Source: Yamagishiella unicocca
Taxonomy: Eukaryota > Chlorophyta > Chlorophyceae > Chlamydomonadales > Volvocaceae
Length of the DNA: 64,000 nt
Direction of reading: 5' to 3'
NCBI GenBank assembly: GCA_003116995.1
Contig: BDSL01000090.1
Location: 124,001 to 188,000, forward strand
The translations under genes were made by a program, and so were the position numbers. Below are positions 1 through 11,279 of this stretch, piece after piece. The notes under the pieces are model-generated. The model ran no database searches. It was not told the origin of the DNA and worked only from the letters and a program-made list of their open reading frames with translations. How positions within the stretch are numbered: position 1 is the stretch's first letter; every line of letters begins with the position of its first letter.

Positions 1-55
1 TGACCGCCCCTCGGACCCAGCCAGACCAGATGCCGAAGCGCGCGCTGATCAGCGG

Positions 56-861
56 CTAATCAGCCGCTGGTTCGCCGCCTCCGCATGCGGCACTTAGCGT
101 CCACACCGCGACCACTGCGCACATCCCATGTCCCCGCCTACCTTCCCGCAGCTCCTCCTCCTGCTCCTCCTCGCCAAACTCGTCTGGCAGCAGCTCCAAG
201 TCGTCATCCTCGTCACCCTCCTCACCGTCGCTGCTGCTGCCGTCCCCGCCGCCCAGGAAGTCGTCCAAAGAGCCGCCGTCGCCGTCGCTGCTGCTGCCAG
301 GCGCACCTGCTTACCAGGAAGCCCGCACGGGTGCGGCGGCGGCGCGTAAAGGAGGCGAGGCCGTTGTACGAGCTGGAGATGACAGTGGCAGCGATATCAG
401 CCAAGGCAGGAGTTATGAATGATTTCAAGCTGATGTAAATTGGTGGAGTTGGTCTAGCTGATGTAATTGGTGGAGTTGGTAACTGGCGGGAATGGACCCT
501 TGGCAGGCGCAAGGCGACAGCTGGTCGCAAACGAGTGGCGGTTCAAGAGGAGGAGTCATCCCGTGAATGTTTCAGAGGATGAGATGCACGCGGGTTGTAA
601 GGAAGCATGGGAGGAGGCGGGTAAGGCCTCGTTCGAAACACAAGCCCCATCCCTCCCCCGCGCCTCCTGACCCTAGGCCCGCATCCGTTCACTGTTCGGA
701 CCCCGACGCGTAGGCCCGCAAAACAACCCGGTGCACCATCTGCCTCCTGCCGCTCAGCCCACCTTCATCGCTGGGCAAAGTGGCGGCCGGGTTGTCGCTG
801 TCGCTGTCGTCGACGTCCGCAGCGGCCGCGAGAGCTTTAATCGTAATCTTTTTCGTGGCAC
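56..861 (-). CDS. 3' end of an unrecognised acidic protein gene
   Basis: Two phase-compatible exons on the minus strand: 861-763 and 306-56. The first starts after a CAG acceptor, reads TKKITIKALA then an Asp/Ser-rich stretch, and ends in phase 1 at a GTGGGC donor. The second restores the frame with a Gly codon, encodes a very acidic Ser/Gly/Asp/Glu tract (for example DEDDDLELLPDEF) and ends at TAG (58-56). A possible 27-nt intron at 141-115 is too short and is in frame, so I read through it. The 5' part of the gene was not found; it would lie above 862. Low-complexity acidic tails of this kind end many nuclear proteins (topoisomerases, chromatin factors), but nothing here identifies the family. 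Spliced coding use is inferred from phase and codon bias only. Confidence 0.35.
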
Positions 862-2636
862 CTGGACATGTATGGGAGCCAATGATGAACAGAAATAGGC
901 TTCTGCCGGTGGTACTCAAAGCAAACCGACGGCGGCGGCGCCGGCAAACGCATTTGGCATGCAAGCAAAACTCGGATTTGTGCTAGAATAGCTGATTATA
1001 AGATAGGTAAGTGTAACACGCTGTCTCTCCTGTGTGCGCGCACCTCTTGTTCCGGGCATCGCCGTCTTCAGGTCTTGCTTTTTGCCCATTTCGTTATGTC
1101 AAATCGCCTAATAGTGCGGCCAGTAAATTTGTGTGTAATGTCCTAAGAAAGTATCCGCGTTCTCTCGGGCACTGATGGAAGGGCTCAGGTTGTGATAGGT
1201 TAAACGAGTGTGACTTTGATTTTCTTAAGAAAACGTATTCCTTGTTTGGATTATCGCAAGTTAAGTGATTTGCAGAAAGTTGCTTCGTGCAAGTTGTCAT
1301 CCCTGCCCCAACTCCCTTAACGGACAAGTCTGCCATCTTCACTCTCTTGCGGGAAATACCTGCCAAAGCATACATGAGGGGATATATTTTGGTGGCTATT
1401 CACTCGTCTAGTCTTCAGCCATCAACCAAGTCGATAGCCGCTGGTATCTTGGCCAAGCCGACACTTACCCGCCTCTCATCGTGATAGGTACACGGCAAGG
1501 CGGTTTCACCTTTCGCCTAAGCACCATCGTACTTTGCTGTCTTCAGATTATCCCAGCGCATCTGTCGGGGTTAGCCGACAGGCCGAGGATTTAACGACCC
1601 TTTGCCGACCCTCGGTTCGCGTACGCAGCTCGTCGCCAAGCGAATCAACCGCATGCTGCCGCATGTCGCTGGCATCGCTCGCATCTCAGGCATGGATCGC
1701 GCCGCGTTCCATTGCCACCAAGCCCAAGACCGGCCACTCCATCCCCGAGCGCCACCTCGGACGCGAGGACGAGCTGCAAGTCGGTCCACACGATGCGGGT
1801 CACGCAGCGACTCCTCTGGAAGTGAGGCCACCCCGAAGCGCGCTCGCACGCTGCTTTCATTCACACAGATAAATTAAACTCCTTGCGCTGGCGCATTAAT
1901 GGCACCCTTTGCGGGGGGTCACAATGCCTGTGCTGTGTGGCATGGGTAGAAGCCGAGCAGCCCACGTGGCGTTGCCGGCGCTGGCGGCTGACTAATGGGC
2001 ACCCTCCTCCACCCTCCTCCAGCAGATGGCTCTGGCGGGCCACCATGTAAGGGTTGACACGACAGCCGGACCCAGGACACCGGCGGTGGATGCGGATGCA
2101 CCCATCCGGCGCGACAGCAACGGCACCGCTTCTGATGCTGCGGGCTGCACTGACAACGCTCCCCCTTGCGCCTGCACCTGCTCCTGTCACTGCCATGGCT
2201 GCGGTCGCGGGAGCGGCTTCAGCAGCAGCAGAGATACGTGCCAGGACGCCGCCACTTGCCGCGCCAGCCCGTACAGCTGTACGGCGGTGTTGGAGGCCCT
2301 CCGCCGCAGCGATCACTTCCCAGTGGCTCTCCTGCCGGGGGTCAGCTACCCGCAACACCGGGTGAGCTGGGCGGGGCTGCTGATGATGCAGTACGACACG
2401 GTACGACGATGCAGGCGGGAGACGTACCGGTGACCGGGCTACAGAAGGTTGCATGGAGCCGTACTACTCTGGGGCCGGGGAAGCGGTTTGCGCCCATCAC
2501 TCCTCATGTTGCGGGTACCCCCCTTTGAAGCTCCACGTTTGACTTGGTCAGCGATCCAAAACTCGATCCCGGTCTCCAGTGACCCGCCGCCTCTCACGCA
2601 CGCACCCTTCACGCCTCTCGACTCCCCCCTGCACAG
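862..2636. other. Stretch without a supported gene; probable 5' parts of both flanking genes
   Basis: Lower GC from about 960 to 1500, then GC-rich from 1550. Short open frames at 1534-1877 (both strands) and 2026-2528 (plus) show no family I recognise. The missing N-terminal exon of the UPF0590 gene must lie here and must end in phase 0. One candidate is the plus frame ending at the donor after CTACAGAAG near 2447, but no homology supports it. The missing 5' exons of the leftmost minus-strand gene would also lie here. Confidence 0.4.
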
Positions 2637-4032
2637 GCTGCAGCCTACGGCCCCCGCCTCCCCGGCCTGCCCAGCCTGCCCCTGAACGATGTCCACCGCC
2701 CCATCGCGGTCGACTCGGCCCTCTTCTCCGGCGCGGCGTACGTCTTCCTGCCGGGTCTGCCCACCACCCCGCCCGGCCTCTTCGAGGGGAAAAAACGCCG
2801 CTTCGTCTTAGTACTACAGGTGCGCACTATTATTCGCACGATCTCGTACCCCGCACGCGCCTTAGCACGATTCGAAACCCAGATGCGCTATAGTGGGGCT
2901 AATTGGCAGAGGGACGGTCATTGAATCTTCGTGGGCAACATGCGGACGCGGCTCGCACTGTGCGGTGCAGGGCCGTTTCAAGCGGCCCGTCTCCGCCGAC
3001 TGCCTGCTCATCGGCTGCCACTACCGGCGGCCGCTCCGCCTGGGGGGCGGACTGGCGATGGGCGCTGTGATGTCGTGGGTGTCACGACTGCTGGCGCGCG
3101 GCGGCAGCGGCGTGGAGCTGGCGCTGACGGGCAGCGACCCACGGGTCAGGGCGCCTCTGGCGGCGAGCGCAAACATGATCAACGTCGCCAGGCCGGGAGA
3201 GCAGCCGCACCCGCTCGCCGCGACCGAAAACACCCGGCTCATGGGGCCGCCTCTGGTGGACTCAGTTGGCGGTGGGTTGTTTGCCGTTGGGGCGGTTAGC
3301 GGTTAGCGAGGACGACTAAGGTCGCGGTGGTGGTGGGGTACCTTGGTGCGTTGTGCCCCCGTATTCGCCTTACACCATTACGCCACGTGAAGCTCAACAT
3401 TGTCACCGTCTTCCCTAAAACCCTTCCCCGCGTGCACGATCATCCGATTCTCCCAACCGCCAGGCCGCCCCTGGCCGGCAGCCAAGCGCCGCGCTTACTT
3501 CCGCACCGCCGAGCGGCGCCGTGCCCACGTGTTTGACTCGCAGCACGTGTGGACCTTCCACACGTGGGACCAGACGCTGGGTTACACCGACTGCAGGTGG
3601 GGCCCGGGCAACGGCAACGGTAACGAATTCTCCAACTACACGTTGCCCTTGACACCGTGAACGTAACCCGGCGGCGGCTGGCCATGGCACCCCACACACC
3701 AATGCACCATCACCAACCGCCCCGTACTCCTTCCCAACCATCACCAACCACCCCGTACTCCTTCCTAACCATCACCCATAGCCATGATATGCTGGTGTGC
3801 TATTCGTCAGACCCGCCCGACCGCCACTCCCCGCCTTGCCCCCATGACGTGTGCGCCAAACCAAAGGCTCCACGCGGGACTCGGCTCCGGTGTTGACCTG
3901 GTGCCGTACCTGGGTGGCCTGCCGCTGCAGCTGCTGCTGGAAGACAGCGCCAGCGGGGGGGTGCTGCTGCACCTGGACGTGTGTAGCTGGGGCCAGGCGT
4001 CCAGGCAGCAGCCGGGGGGCGGGAAACCCTAG
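2637..4032 (+). CDS. UPF0590 / DUF1769 family protein (5' end incomplete)
   Basis: Four phase-consistent exons: 2637-2819, 2971-3271, 3464-3596 and 3867-4032 (stop TAG), giving 260 residues so far. Family hallmarks appear in order: an FSGAAYVFLP segment, then GLFEGKKRRFVLVLQ joined across intron 1 to GRFKRPVSADCLL, then NTRLMGPP, AYFRTAERRR, HVWTFHTWDQ, and near the C-terminus VDLVPYLGGLPLQLLL. This matches the order in fungal UPF0590 proteins (Pfam DUF1769): K(K/R)R-F-QGRF, a late HV-TFDF segment and a final DL--YL-G-P-Q segment. The function of the family is unknown. The last acceptor (AAAG at 3866) is weak, but it keeps phase and gives the expected C-terminus. The start codon is missing; one or more short upstream exons must exist. 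It is convergent with the DUF155 gene. Confidence 0.78.
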
Positions 4033-5749
4033 GGCAACCCTAGGCGGCGGAGGGGAGCCATGTCTCCCCGTAGCCGTGGGCCTGCCACCTGCCGGGCAGA
4101 CGCGCATGGTTGAGCGGACTGGCTGGCAGACTGACAAGGGCGTGAGTGTGATATGGGTCCGGCTCCGTGCCCTGCGGATGAGGCCAGCAGTGACTGCCGG
4201 GCAAGCTCGTGAGCATGTTACCGTATGTGGAGGAGGAGGAGGAGACGGCTGGGCGGGTACAGAGGGAACAGACGCATGGATTTATGTCATTTGGACTCCC
4301 AAGTCCGGACGACTTGGTGTTCTGCGGAGGAAAGCCATCGCCAGGGAGATGGCGAAGGCTTGGACGGCGTCTCGCGAGTCGCGAGTGCGCTTGGGTGGTG
4401 CCACTTGCCGAGGGGCGGTTCAGGCGGAGGGGGTGATGTTTGAGTAGACCATGTCCTCGGTCGACGCTGACCCTGATGACGACCGGCGCTCTTAGGTCCG
4501 AACAGGCGCTTGGGCCCACACTTAAGGCGCCTTGCAGACGCGATTGAAGGACGTCAGATTGGCCTTCGGAGTGGGTTCCGTCCTGACGCCTGTCAGTCTT
4601 AATAACGGTGTCACGACCAAGGTTCGAGGCTCGGCGGTGACATAACACACTTGGTCCTGGCTGACAGCAGCACGGTGCTGCACGGGCCAGACGCAGCGCG
4701 CAGGCCTCCGCCACGCTCCACCACGACGACGCCTCCACGGGCACCCACCACCCAAACGACCACCCTGGCACGCATTGCGACTGCGCTCGTCCGAAATTCG
4801 ACGACGACCCGCAAGCACACCTCCTGCTGCCGCGCCCACTGCAATAAACCTATAACTGACAAACAACGAAATACGTACGGTAGCCGGGCGCAGCCATCCT
4901 GGGCGACATCCAGCGATCATGTCGTCATGCCGCCTTACGTGGCATCACCCATACGGTACTTACCAGTACGGCACCTAGCGGTCCAGGGAGGCGCCGCCGA
5001 GGCACAAACTGGAGGCTATTGCTGCCAGGGCCGGCATCCTCACATCTCCAGGAGCCGATAGATGTACCCCGGCATGCTCGACGGCAATGAAATATAACAC
5101 ACGATCTTGGGGGCATTGCCCGTATCCGTGGGCAGTAGGCGACCCACACGGCCTCCGAGCGAAGGGACCAAAGCAGCGGCTGCAAGGACGCGCCGTCTCC
5201 CTGGACTCGTACCATTGCACCGCACTTCCGGTGTTACCGGTATTGTATAACATACACACACACCCTGCAATTCGGCAACCAACGGCTGCGCTGCAACCAC
5301 CACCCAACCCAGTAGGAAAGCATGCGCGATAATCACTCCGCTCACCCACTCCAGCCCGCTCACCCACTCCCGCCCTCTCCCGCCCAGCCCGCCAGGTCCA
5401 AAACTGGTGATGCAACAAAATTCCCAGTGGCTTCAGGCGCACTGGGCTGGCGCTGTGCCTCCCACTCCTCACGCACACGAACCTGAGGAGCTGGTGGGTG
5501 CGGTGCCCCAGCCCACGCCTCCCGCACCGCTGCCCGGGGACATCGCCTACCACACCCAGCTCCCCACCCACATAAATCTGCACACCTTCCTGCACAACCC
5601 TGAGCCGCTCCTCCTGCTGTCGCCCACCCCCACCCTCACCCCAACCCGCCGCCCCGCCCCGCCCCGCCCCCCACACCCGTGTAACTGGGTATTCTCGCCA
5701 GCCCCCCCTCCCACACCCGTGTAACTGGGTATTCCCGCCAGCCCGGCCC
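4033..5749. other. Intergenic region between two convergent gene ends
   Basis: Holds the 3' flanks of the UPF0590 gene (plus) and the DUF155 gene (minus). Open frames occur on both strands but none shows a domain or phase-compatible splice chain. I see no clear TGTAA polyadenylation signal close to either stop. Confidence 0.5.
5671..5745. repeat. 40-bp direct duplication next to the DUF155 stop
   Basis: CACACCCGTGTAACTGGGTA occurs at about 5672 and again 40 bp later, with similar sequence after each copy. It lies within the first 80 bp of the 3' flank of the minus-strand gene. CACACCCGTGT is also nearly palindromic. Confidence 0.8.
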
Positions 5750-8700
5750 CTACATGCCGTGCTGCGGCCCGACGACTCCGAACAGCTCCAGCAGCTCGAA
5801 GAAGCCCAGCACCACCTCTACCACGATGAGCCAGATGACCACCAGCTCCAGCCGGTTGCCGTGGCGGTTCTCCTCCTGCGCGCGGAGCAGCTCCAGCATC
5901 TCCTGCGCGGGGGAGGCGAGGCGGAGGGAAAGCGGGTGGAGAGGGACACGTGGGTCGGCACATAGGTAGGGGGCCGTGGGATGCAATCACTGGATGAACG
6001 CAGTGCCCCTAGTACCGTGCTGACGGACCCAGGGGAAGTTGGGGACGCCACCGTGCGCCGCACCACCGTCCGGCCGCCCGGCCCCGTGCCCCCCCGAGCT
6101 GGTCGCCCTCTTCCCCGCCACAGCCCTCCTCTGCCACCCTGAGCTCCCTCCCCCTCCTCCCCCCACTACTCGCCCGCTAGTTTCCGCCCTCCGTTTCCTA
6201 GCGTGTCACGGGGTCTCTTTGCCCCCCTTCCTCCCCTTCCGCGCCGTCCCGGACCCCTTCTCGGCTTTTCATTTCAGTGCCGACCACCGCGTTTCCTCCC
6301 ATGCCCCCCCTGCACCTGCAGCACTGCGAAGCGCCCATTGAGCTGCTCCACCCGCTCCGACAGCTCCACGTAGCCCGTGATGCGGGTGTAGAGGGACTGG
6401 GGGCCGGGGGGAGGGAGGGGGAGGGAGGGAGGGAGGGGGAGGGAGCGGGAGAGGCAGCGGGGATGGCACGCGGGTGTCTGTCAGCCGGTCCAGCCGGTGC
6501 GCAGCGCAAGCTACACGTGGCGAACGCATGGCGAGGAGGGGACAGCGCCCACCCACCCCACTGCACCTGCCGCCGTGCAACGTGCCCCTGCTCTCGCCCC
6601 CTAGCCCTCGCCGCCTAGCACTCGCCCCTGCTCTCGTCCTACAGACCTACCTGCAGCTGGTCGGGGGCATACCAGAAGAACCTGGCGGGCAGTGGGCGTT
6701 GAGGGAGCGGGAGGGGGGGGTCAGGGGGGCTCGAGTCGGTGATTCGGCGCAGGCACACGGCCAGGACGACCAGGGGGCGCAACCCACACGGTGGCACTGC
6801 ATACATGTCACGTGTATTTCGCGTGTGTAGCACGTTAACCCAGCTGGTCGTCCCTTCACCGGTGTAGTCCCTAGACCCCGACCCCGGCCCCCATCCCGAC
6901 CCACTCCGGTGTTCCCGCCACGCTGCCCAACAGGTTCACCGAGCGCTTGAGCACAAACACCTGCGGCCGGGAGGAGCGCGCCGGGAGTGAACATGGGCAC
7001 GGAGGCAGAGGAGCGCGCAGTGAACATGGGCACGGAGGAGAGGGTTTGTGAGGAGATCCCAGGGGCAGAGGGTAGGGTCAGGTTCAGGGTCCTGCTCCTG
7101 CAGGCTACTGCTACTGCTACTGCTGTCGCCGTTGCCGGTCATTTCAGGACGGTGCATGGAGGAAGGGCGAGGAGGGAGGTGCTTGCGCAGCCACCAGCCA
7201 GCAGCCACAGCCAGCAGCCACAGCCAGCAGCCACAGCCAGCAGCCACAGCCAGCAGCCACAGCCAGCAGCCACAGCCAGCAGACAGCCAGCAGTCACCAG
7301 CACCGAACCCGGTACCCACCTTGCCGATCAGCCGCCCGATTTCCACGCCCGAGAGGTGCACCCTCCCGTGCTCTGCCAGCGCCTCAGGCAGTGCCTGAGT
7401 GTCCTCCACGATAGTGGCCACAGCCTAGGGAGGAGGCAGGGAAACCCGTGGTTGTGTGGTGGTGCGGGGTGAGGGGCGCTGAGGGACGGGGTGCTGGTGC
7501 GGGGTGAGGGGCGCTGAGGGACGGGGTGCTGGTGCGGGGTGAGGGGCGCTGAGGGACGGGGTGCTGGTGCGGGGTGAGGGGCGCTGAGGGACGGGGTGCT
7601 GGTGCGGGGTGAGGGGCGCTGAGGGACGGGGTGCTGGTGCGGGGTGAGGGGCGCTGAGGGACGGGGTGCTGGTGCGGGGTGAGGGGCGCTGAGGGACGGG
7701 GTGCTGGTGCGGGGTGAGGGGCGCTGAGGGACGGGGTGCTGGTGCGGGGTGAGGGGCGCTGAGGGACGGGGTGCTGGTGCGGGGTGAGGGGCGCTGAGGG
7801 ACGGGGTGCTGGTGCGGGGTGAGGGGCGCTGAGGGACGGGGTGCTGGTGGGGGGGGGGGGGGGGGGGGGGGTGAGGGGCGCTGAGGGACGGGGTGCTGGT
7901 GCGGGGTGAGGGGCGCTGAGGGACGGGGTGCTGGTGCGGGGTGAGGGGCGCTGAGGGACGGGGTGCTGGTGCGGGGTGAGGGGCGCTGAGGGACGGGGTG
8001 CTGGTGCGGGGTGAGGGGCGCTGAGGGACGGGGTGCTGGTGCGGGGTGAGGGGCGCTGAGGGACGGGGTGCTGGTGCGGGGTGAGGGGCGCTGAGGGACG
8101 GGGTGCTGGTGCGGGGTGAGGGGCGCTGAGGGACGGGGTGCTGGTGCGGGGTGAGGGGCGCTGAGGGACGGGGTGCTGGTGCGGGGTGAGGGGCGCTGAG
8201 GGACGGGGTGCTGGTGCGGGGTGAGGGGCGCTGAGGGACGGGGTGCTGGTGCGGGGTGAGGGGCGCTGAGGGACGGGGTGCTGGTGCGGGGTGAGGGGCG
8301 CTGAGGGACGGGGTGCTGGTGCGGGGTGAGGGGCGCTGAGGGACGGGGTGCTGGTGCGGGGTGAGGGGCGCTGAGGGACGGGGTGCTGGTGCGGGGTGAG
8401 GGGCGCTGAGGGACGGGGTGCTGGTGCGGGGTGAGGGGCGCTGAGGGACGGGGTGCTGGTGCGGGGTGAGGGGCGCTGAGGGACGGGGTGCTGGTGCGGG
8501 GTGAGGGGCGCTGAGGGACGGGGTGCTGGTGCGGGGTGAGGGGCGCTGAGGGACGGGGTGCTGGTGCGGGGTGAGGGGCGCTGAGGGACGGGGTGCTGGT
8601 GCGGGGTGAGGGGCGCTGAGGGACGGGGTGCTGGTGCGGGGTGAGGGGGCTGAGGGGGCTGAGGGCGTGCAGGCGCACGCGTGTGTATGCATCCCGTGTT

Positions 8701-11279
8701 CAATGGCCCGTGTAACTACCGTCGAGGCACCTAGCGAGGGTCAGGGTGCCGTATGGAGCATGTGTACGACGCAGCGAACCCAGACTTGCCCGCAAGTCTG
8801 GGTTGACTTGCGGGCTGTGGGAGGGACGAGGATTCAGAAACAAAACACACACGAACTCTGCCGCTGGGCTCCAGCTCCTCCGCCCTCAGCCAGCTTGCAG
8901 CCCGCACCCCGCTCTCAGCCTGCTTGCACCCCGCACCCCGCGCGCCACGCCTGCAGGCAGCAGCGGTACCTTTTCGAACGCCGACAGCTTTGTGGACTGC
9001 GCCAGGGCGTAGCTGACCGCCAGAAGCGTCGCGGTGTCGCCGCAGTGGCGCACGTGGAGCAGCACCGTGTCGTCGGTGATCTGGGTCGGGGGGGCGAGGG
9101 AGGTGGGTGGGGTTCGAGGGAGGTGGGTGGGTGGGGCGAGCGAGGTGGGTGGGGCGAGTGAGTGAGGTGAAGCAGACAGGGCATGTAGTGACATGGACAC
9201 GTGGGGCAGCGGGGGCCTAGAAAGCGACCCCACATTCCCGCCCGCAAACCAAGACTCCAGCCTTGCAAGCAGGACACCCACAGGACCTTTCGTAAAGGCA
9301 AAGAACACACCCACTCGCATTTGCGCGGCTGCACGGCCTCGCGGTGGCGGGCCCGAACACAGGCTGTGTTTCCGACGGTACAAGAAACAAACAAGCGTAT
9401 GCACCGTTGTCATATATTTTGCCCGCCGACTAGTCGCACAGCCCCTCCAACCTCATGCTACACAGGCAGCGGCCGCTCTCATCCCCCGAGCCACACCCAT
9501 CACCCCCTCTCCGGTCCGCACCTGCGGAGGGAACGATAGCACGGAGTAAGGCCCCGCAGCCGGCGGCAGCCCCTCGTCCCTCAGCTCCGCCTGCGGCTTG
9601 GCAATGACGCTGCTGGCGACGGCGGCGGTGACGGCCGCCGCGCCTCCGCTGCGTTCCGCCCTCCGCGTGAAGCGCCTGCTGGTGGTGGTGCCGCCGGTGC
9701 TGCTGGTGGGACCCTCCACGTCTAGCAGGGACCCCAACATGTCGACGGTTGCCGCAGCCGGCGCCGGGGCGGCGGCGGCGGCTGGCGCCGCCGCCGCCGC
9801 GGCGGCGGGCGCTGCGCCGGCTGCGTGAGGCGCGTCCCGCATTGGGTTGGTTGTGAAGGTGCAGCGGAAGAAGTCCTGTTCGTGGTCCCGGGGGGGCAGC
9901 AGCTGCATGGCGCACTGCGCTGCGAGGTTCTGCACAAGGTCGCGCTCCGCCTCCTGCGACAGCCCCCAGCAAGCCACCACGCCGTAGTCGAAGAAGAACA
10001 CGTCGGCTCCTGGGGGAGGGGGGAGAGCGAAGAACGCAGGCGGGGAGGGGAGGGGGGCCCCAATGAGGGGAGTGGAGCCGGGTGTGCTGGGATTGGGGTT
10101 CGAACCTGGGAGAGGACTTTAGACGAAGTTAAAGGCAGAGAGTAGACCGGTAGTCAAGGAGCAACATGATATGGCTGGGTAGGCTTGAGCTAGGGCCCCG
10201 GCTGGGCCCACTGGCTCGCCCCGGGCACCTGGCCCGCCCAAGCGACCCCCACATCACGTGCGACCCCCACACCACGTGCGGCCCCCAGGTGCGCTGCTTC
10301 CCCAGGTGTATGCTCCCGGCTGGCCTGCCTGGCCCCACACCCCCGGCCCCAGCCACGCACCCGGCTGGCCCTCGCGGCCCCTGCTCAGCTGGCAGTGGAT
10401 GACGTCAGGGTATTTCCGTACAAACTGTTTCCCGTACGTCGTTTTCAGCCGCCCTTCCAGCTGTCGCAAGTCGAACGACGTGGCGATGGCGTAAAAGGCG
10501 ATCCGGATGGTTGCGGGTGCGCCCGGGGGGGTCGCCGCGGTGCTGGAGGGCTTTCCGGTGGTAGCTCTGCCTGCGGCTCCGTTGTTGCCGGCGCTGCTGC
10601 TGCCTCCCGTGCCACTGCTGCTGCTGCCCTCATCGCCGCTTTCGTTGCTCCCCGACAGCAGCACGCACTCGCCCCCGTCGGAGGAGGAGGAGCTGATCCA
10701 GTCATCCCAGTCCATGGAAGCGATGGACGAGGTCGCCATAACGGCGGCCGAGGGCATCACCCCGTCCGCAACAGCGCTGCTGCTGGTGGTGGTGGTGGTG
10801 CTGTTGTTGATGAAAAATGTGCTTTTCGAGTTGCTGCTGGAGTTGCTGCTGGAGTTGTTGCTGGAGCTGCTGCTGGAGCTGGCCACGCGGGGGTCCACCG
10901 CACCGGTGGCAACAGAGCGGCTGCGGCAACCACTGATGAAGGCCTCCTGGCGGAGGGCCGGGGCGCAAAGCGGCATCGGGGCGCTGCCGGTGCCGTGGAA
11001 GGGGTGGACGCTGCGGCGGAAGGTGGTGGCCCGGGCCACGATAGCATCGCCAGGGGCCGATGAAAGTGCACGTGGCGCTTGGCTCGTGCCGCTCAAATCG
11101 GTTGTGGAGGGGTAGAGCTTCCGAAAGGCAGCAACGGCACGCTGATAGTGCGGGGCTCCGTGTCGGAAGGGCGCCATTTGGGCTTGCTGCTGTCGGAGGC
11201 ATCGGCCGCGGCCAACAGACAGCATGTCAACGGGTGTGAGACAAGAACGGAGGGATGTATCCATCGCGAAGGAAATCAT
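5750..11279 (-). CDS. DUF155 (RMND1/Sif2-Sif3-like) membrane protein
   Basis: Eight exons close in frame: 11279-10361, 10009-9522, 9080-8970, 7424-7320, 6960-6905, 6681-6651, 6396-6316 and 5902-5750 (stop TAG), 647 residues. The start is the first in-frame ATG (11279); a second lies at 11264. Residues 1-255 are Ser/Asn/Thr-rich and poorly conserved, and may include an organellar targeting region. The DUF155 core begins near residue 258 (AFYAIATSFDL), continues with GADVFFFDYGVVACWGL (307-323), the mid-domain DDTVLLH and SYALAQSTKL, then VNLLG---TPEFFW, where the TPE/FFW junction is made only by splicing to a 31-nt exon. The C-terminus has the family signature of a basic/amphipathic helix and a membrane anchor (RLELVVIWLIVVEVVLGFF, about 614-639). 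Relatives are mitochondrial or organellar inner-membrane proteins (RMND1 supports mitochondrial translation). Location here is inferred. Confidence 0.9.
7190..7290. repeat. 13-bp tandem repeat in DUF155 intron 4
   Basis: About seven copies of AGCCAGCAGCCAC in the intron between exons 7424-7320 and 6960-6905. It ends about 30 bp from the donor of exon 4. Confidence 0.85.
7459..8651. repeat. 35-bp G-rich minisatellite, about 34 copies, in DUF155 intron 3
   Basis: The 35-bp unit contains GTGCTGGTGCGGGGTGAGGG and is nearly perfectly conserved. The array is broken once by a run of 23 G at 7849-7871. Because 35 is not a multiple of three and the unit lacks stops on the minus strand, all three minus frames are open across the array and read the same 35-residue Pro/Ser/His/Arg repeat. 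These frames are artefacts. The array lies wholly between two well-supported exons. Confidence 0.97.
8777..8804. repeat. Perfect inverted repeat, 12-bp arms, 4-nt loop
   Basis: AACCCAGACTTG, CCCG, then CAAGTCTGGGTT. It lies in DUF155 intron 3, about 125 bp from the end of the 35-bp minisatellite and before exon 3. A partial third copy of one arm (GACTTGCGGGC) follows at once. Confidence 0.85.

Noticed and set aside
113..141. Possible intron (GTAGGC to GCGCAG) in the leftmost minus-strand gene
   Set aside because: Only 27 nt and in frame, too short for an algal spliceosomal intron; read as coding.
7459..8651. CRISPR-like array
   Set aside because: Units are contiguous with no unique spacers, and the DNA is eukaryotic.
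7328..8703. Three overlapping minus-strand open frames of 417-454 codons reading a His/Gln/Pro/Ser repeat
   Set aside because: They are the three frames of one 35-bp minisatellite that lies inside an intron between well-supported DUF155 exons.
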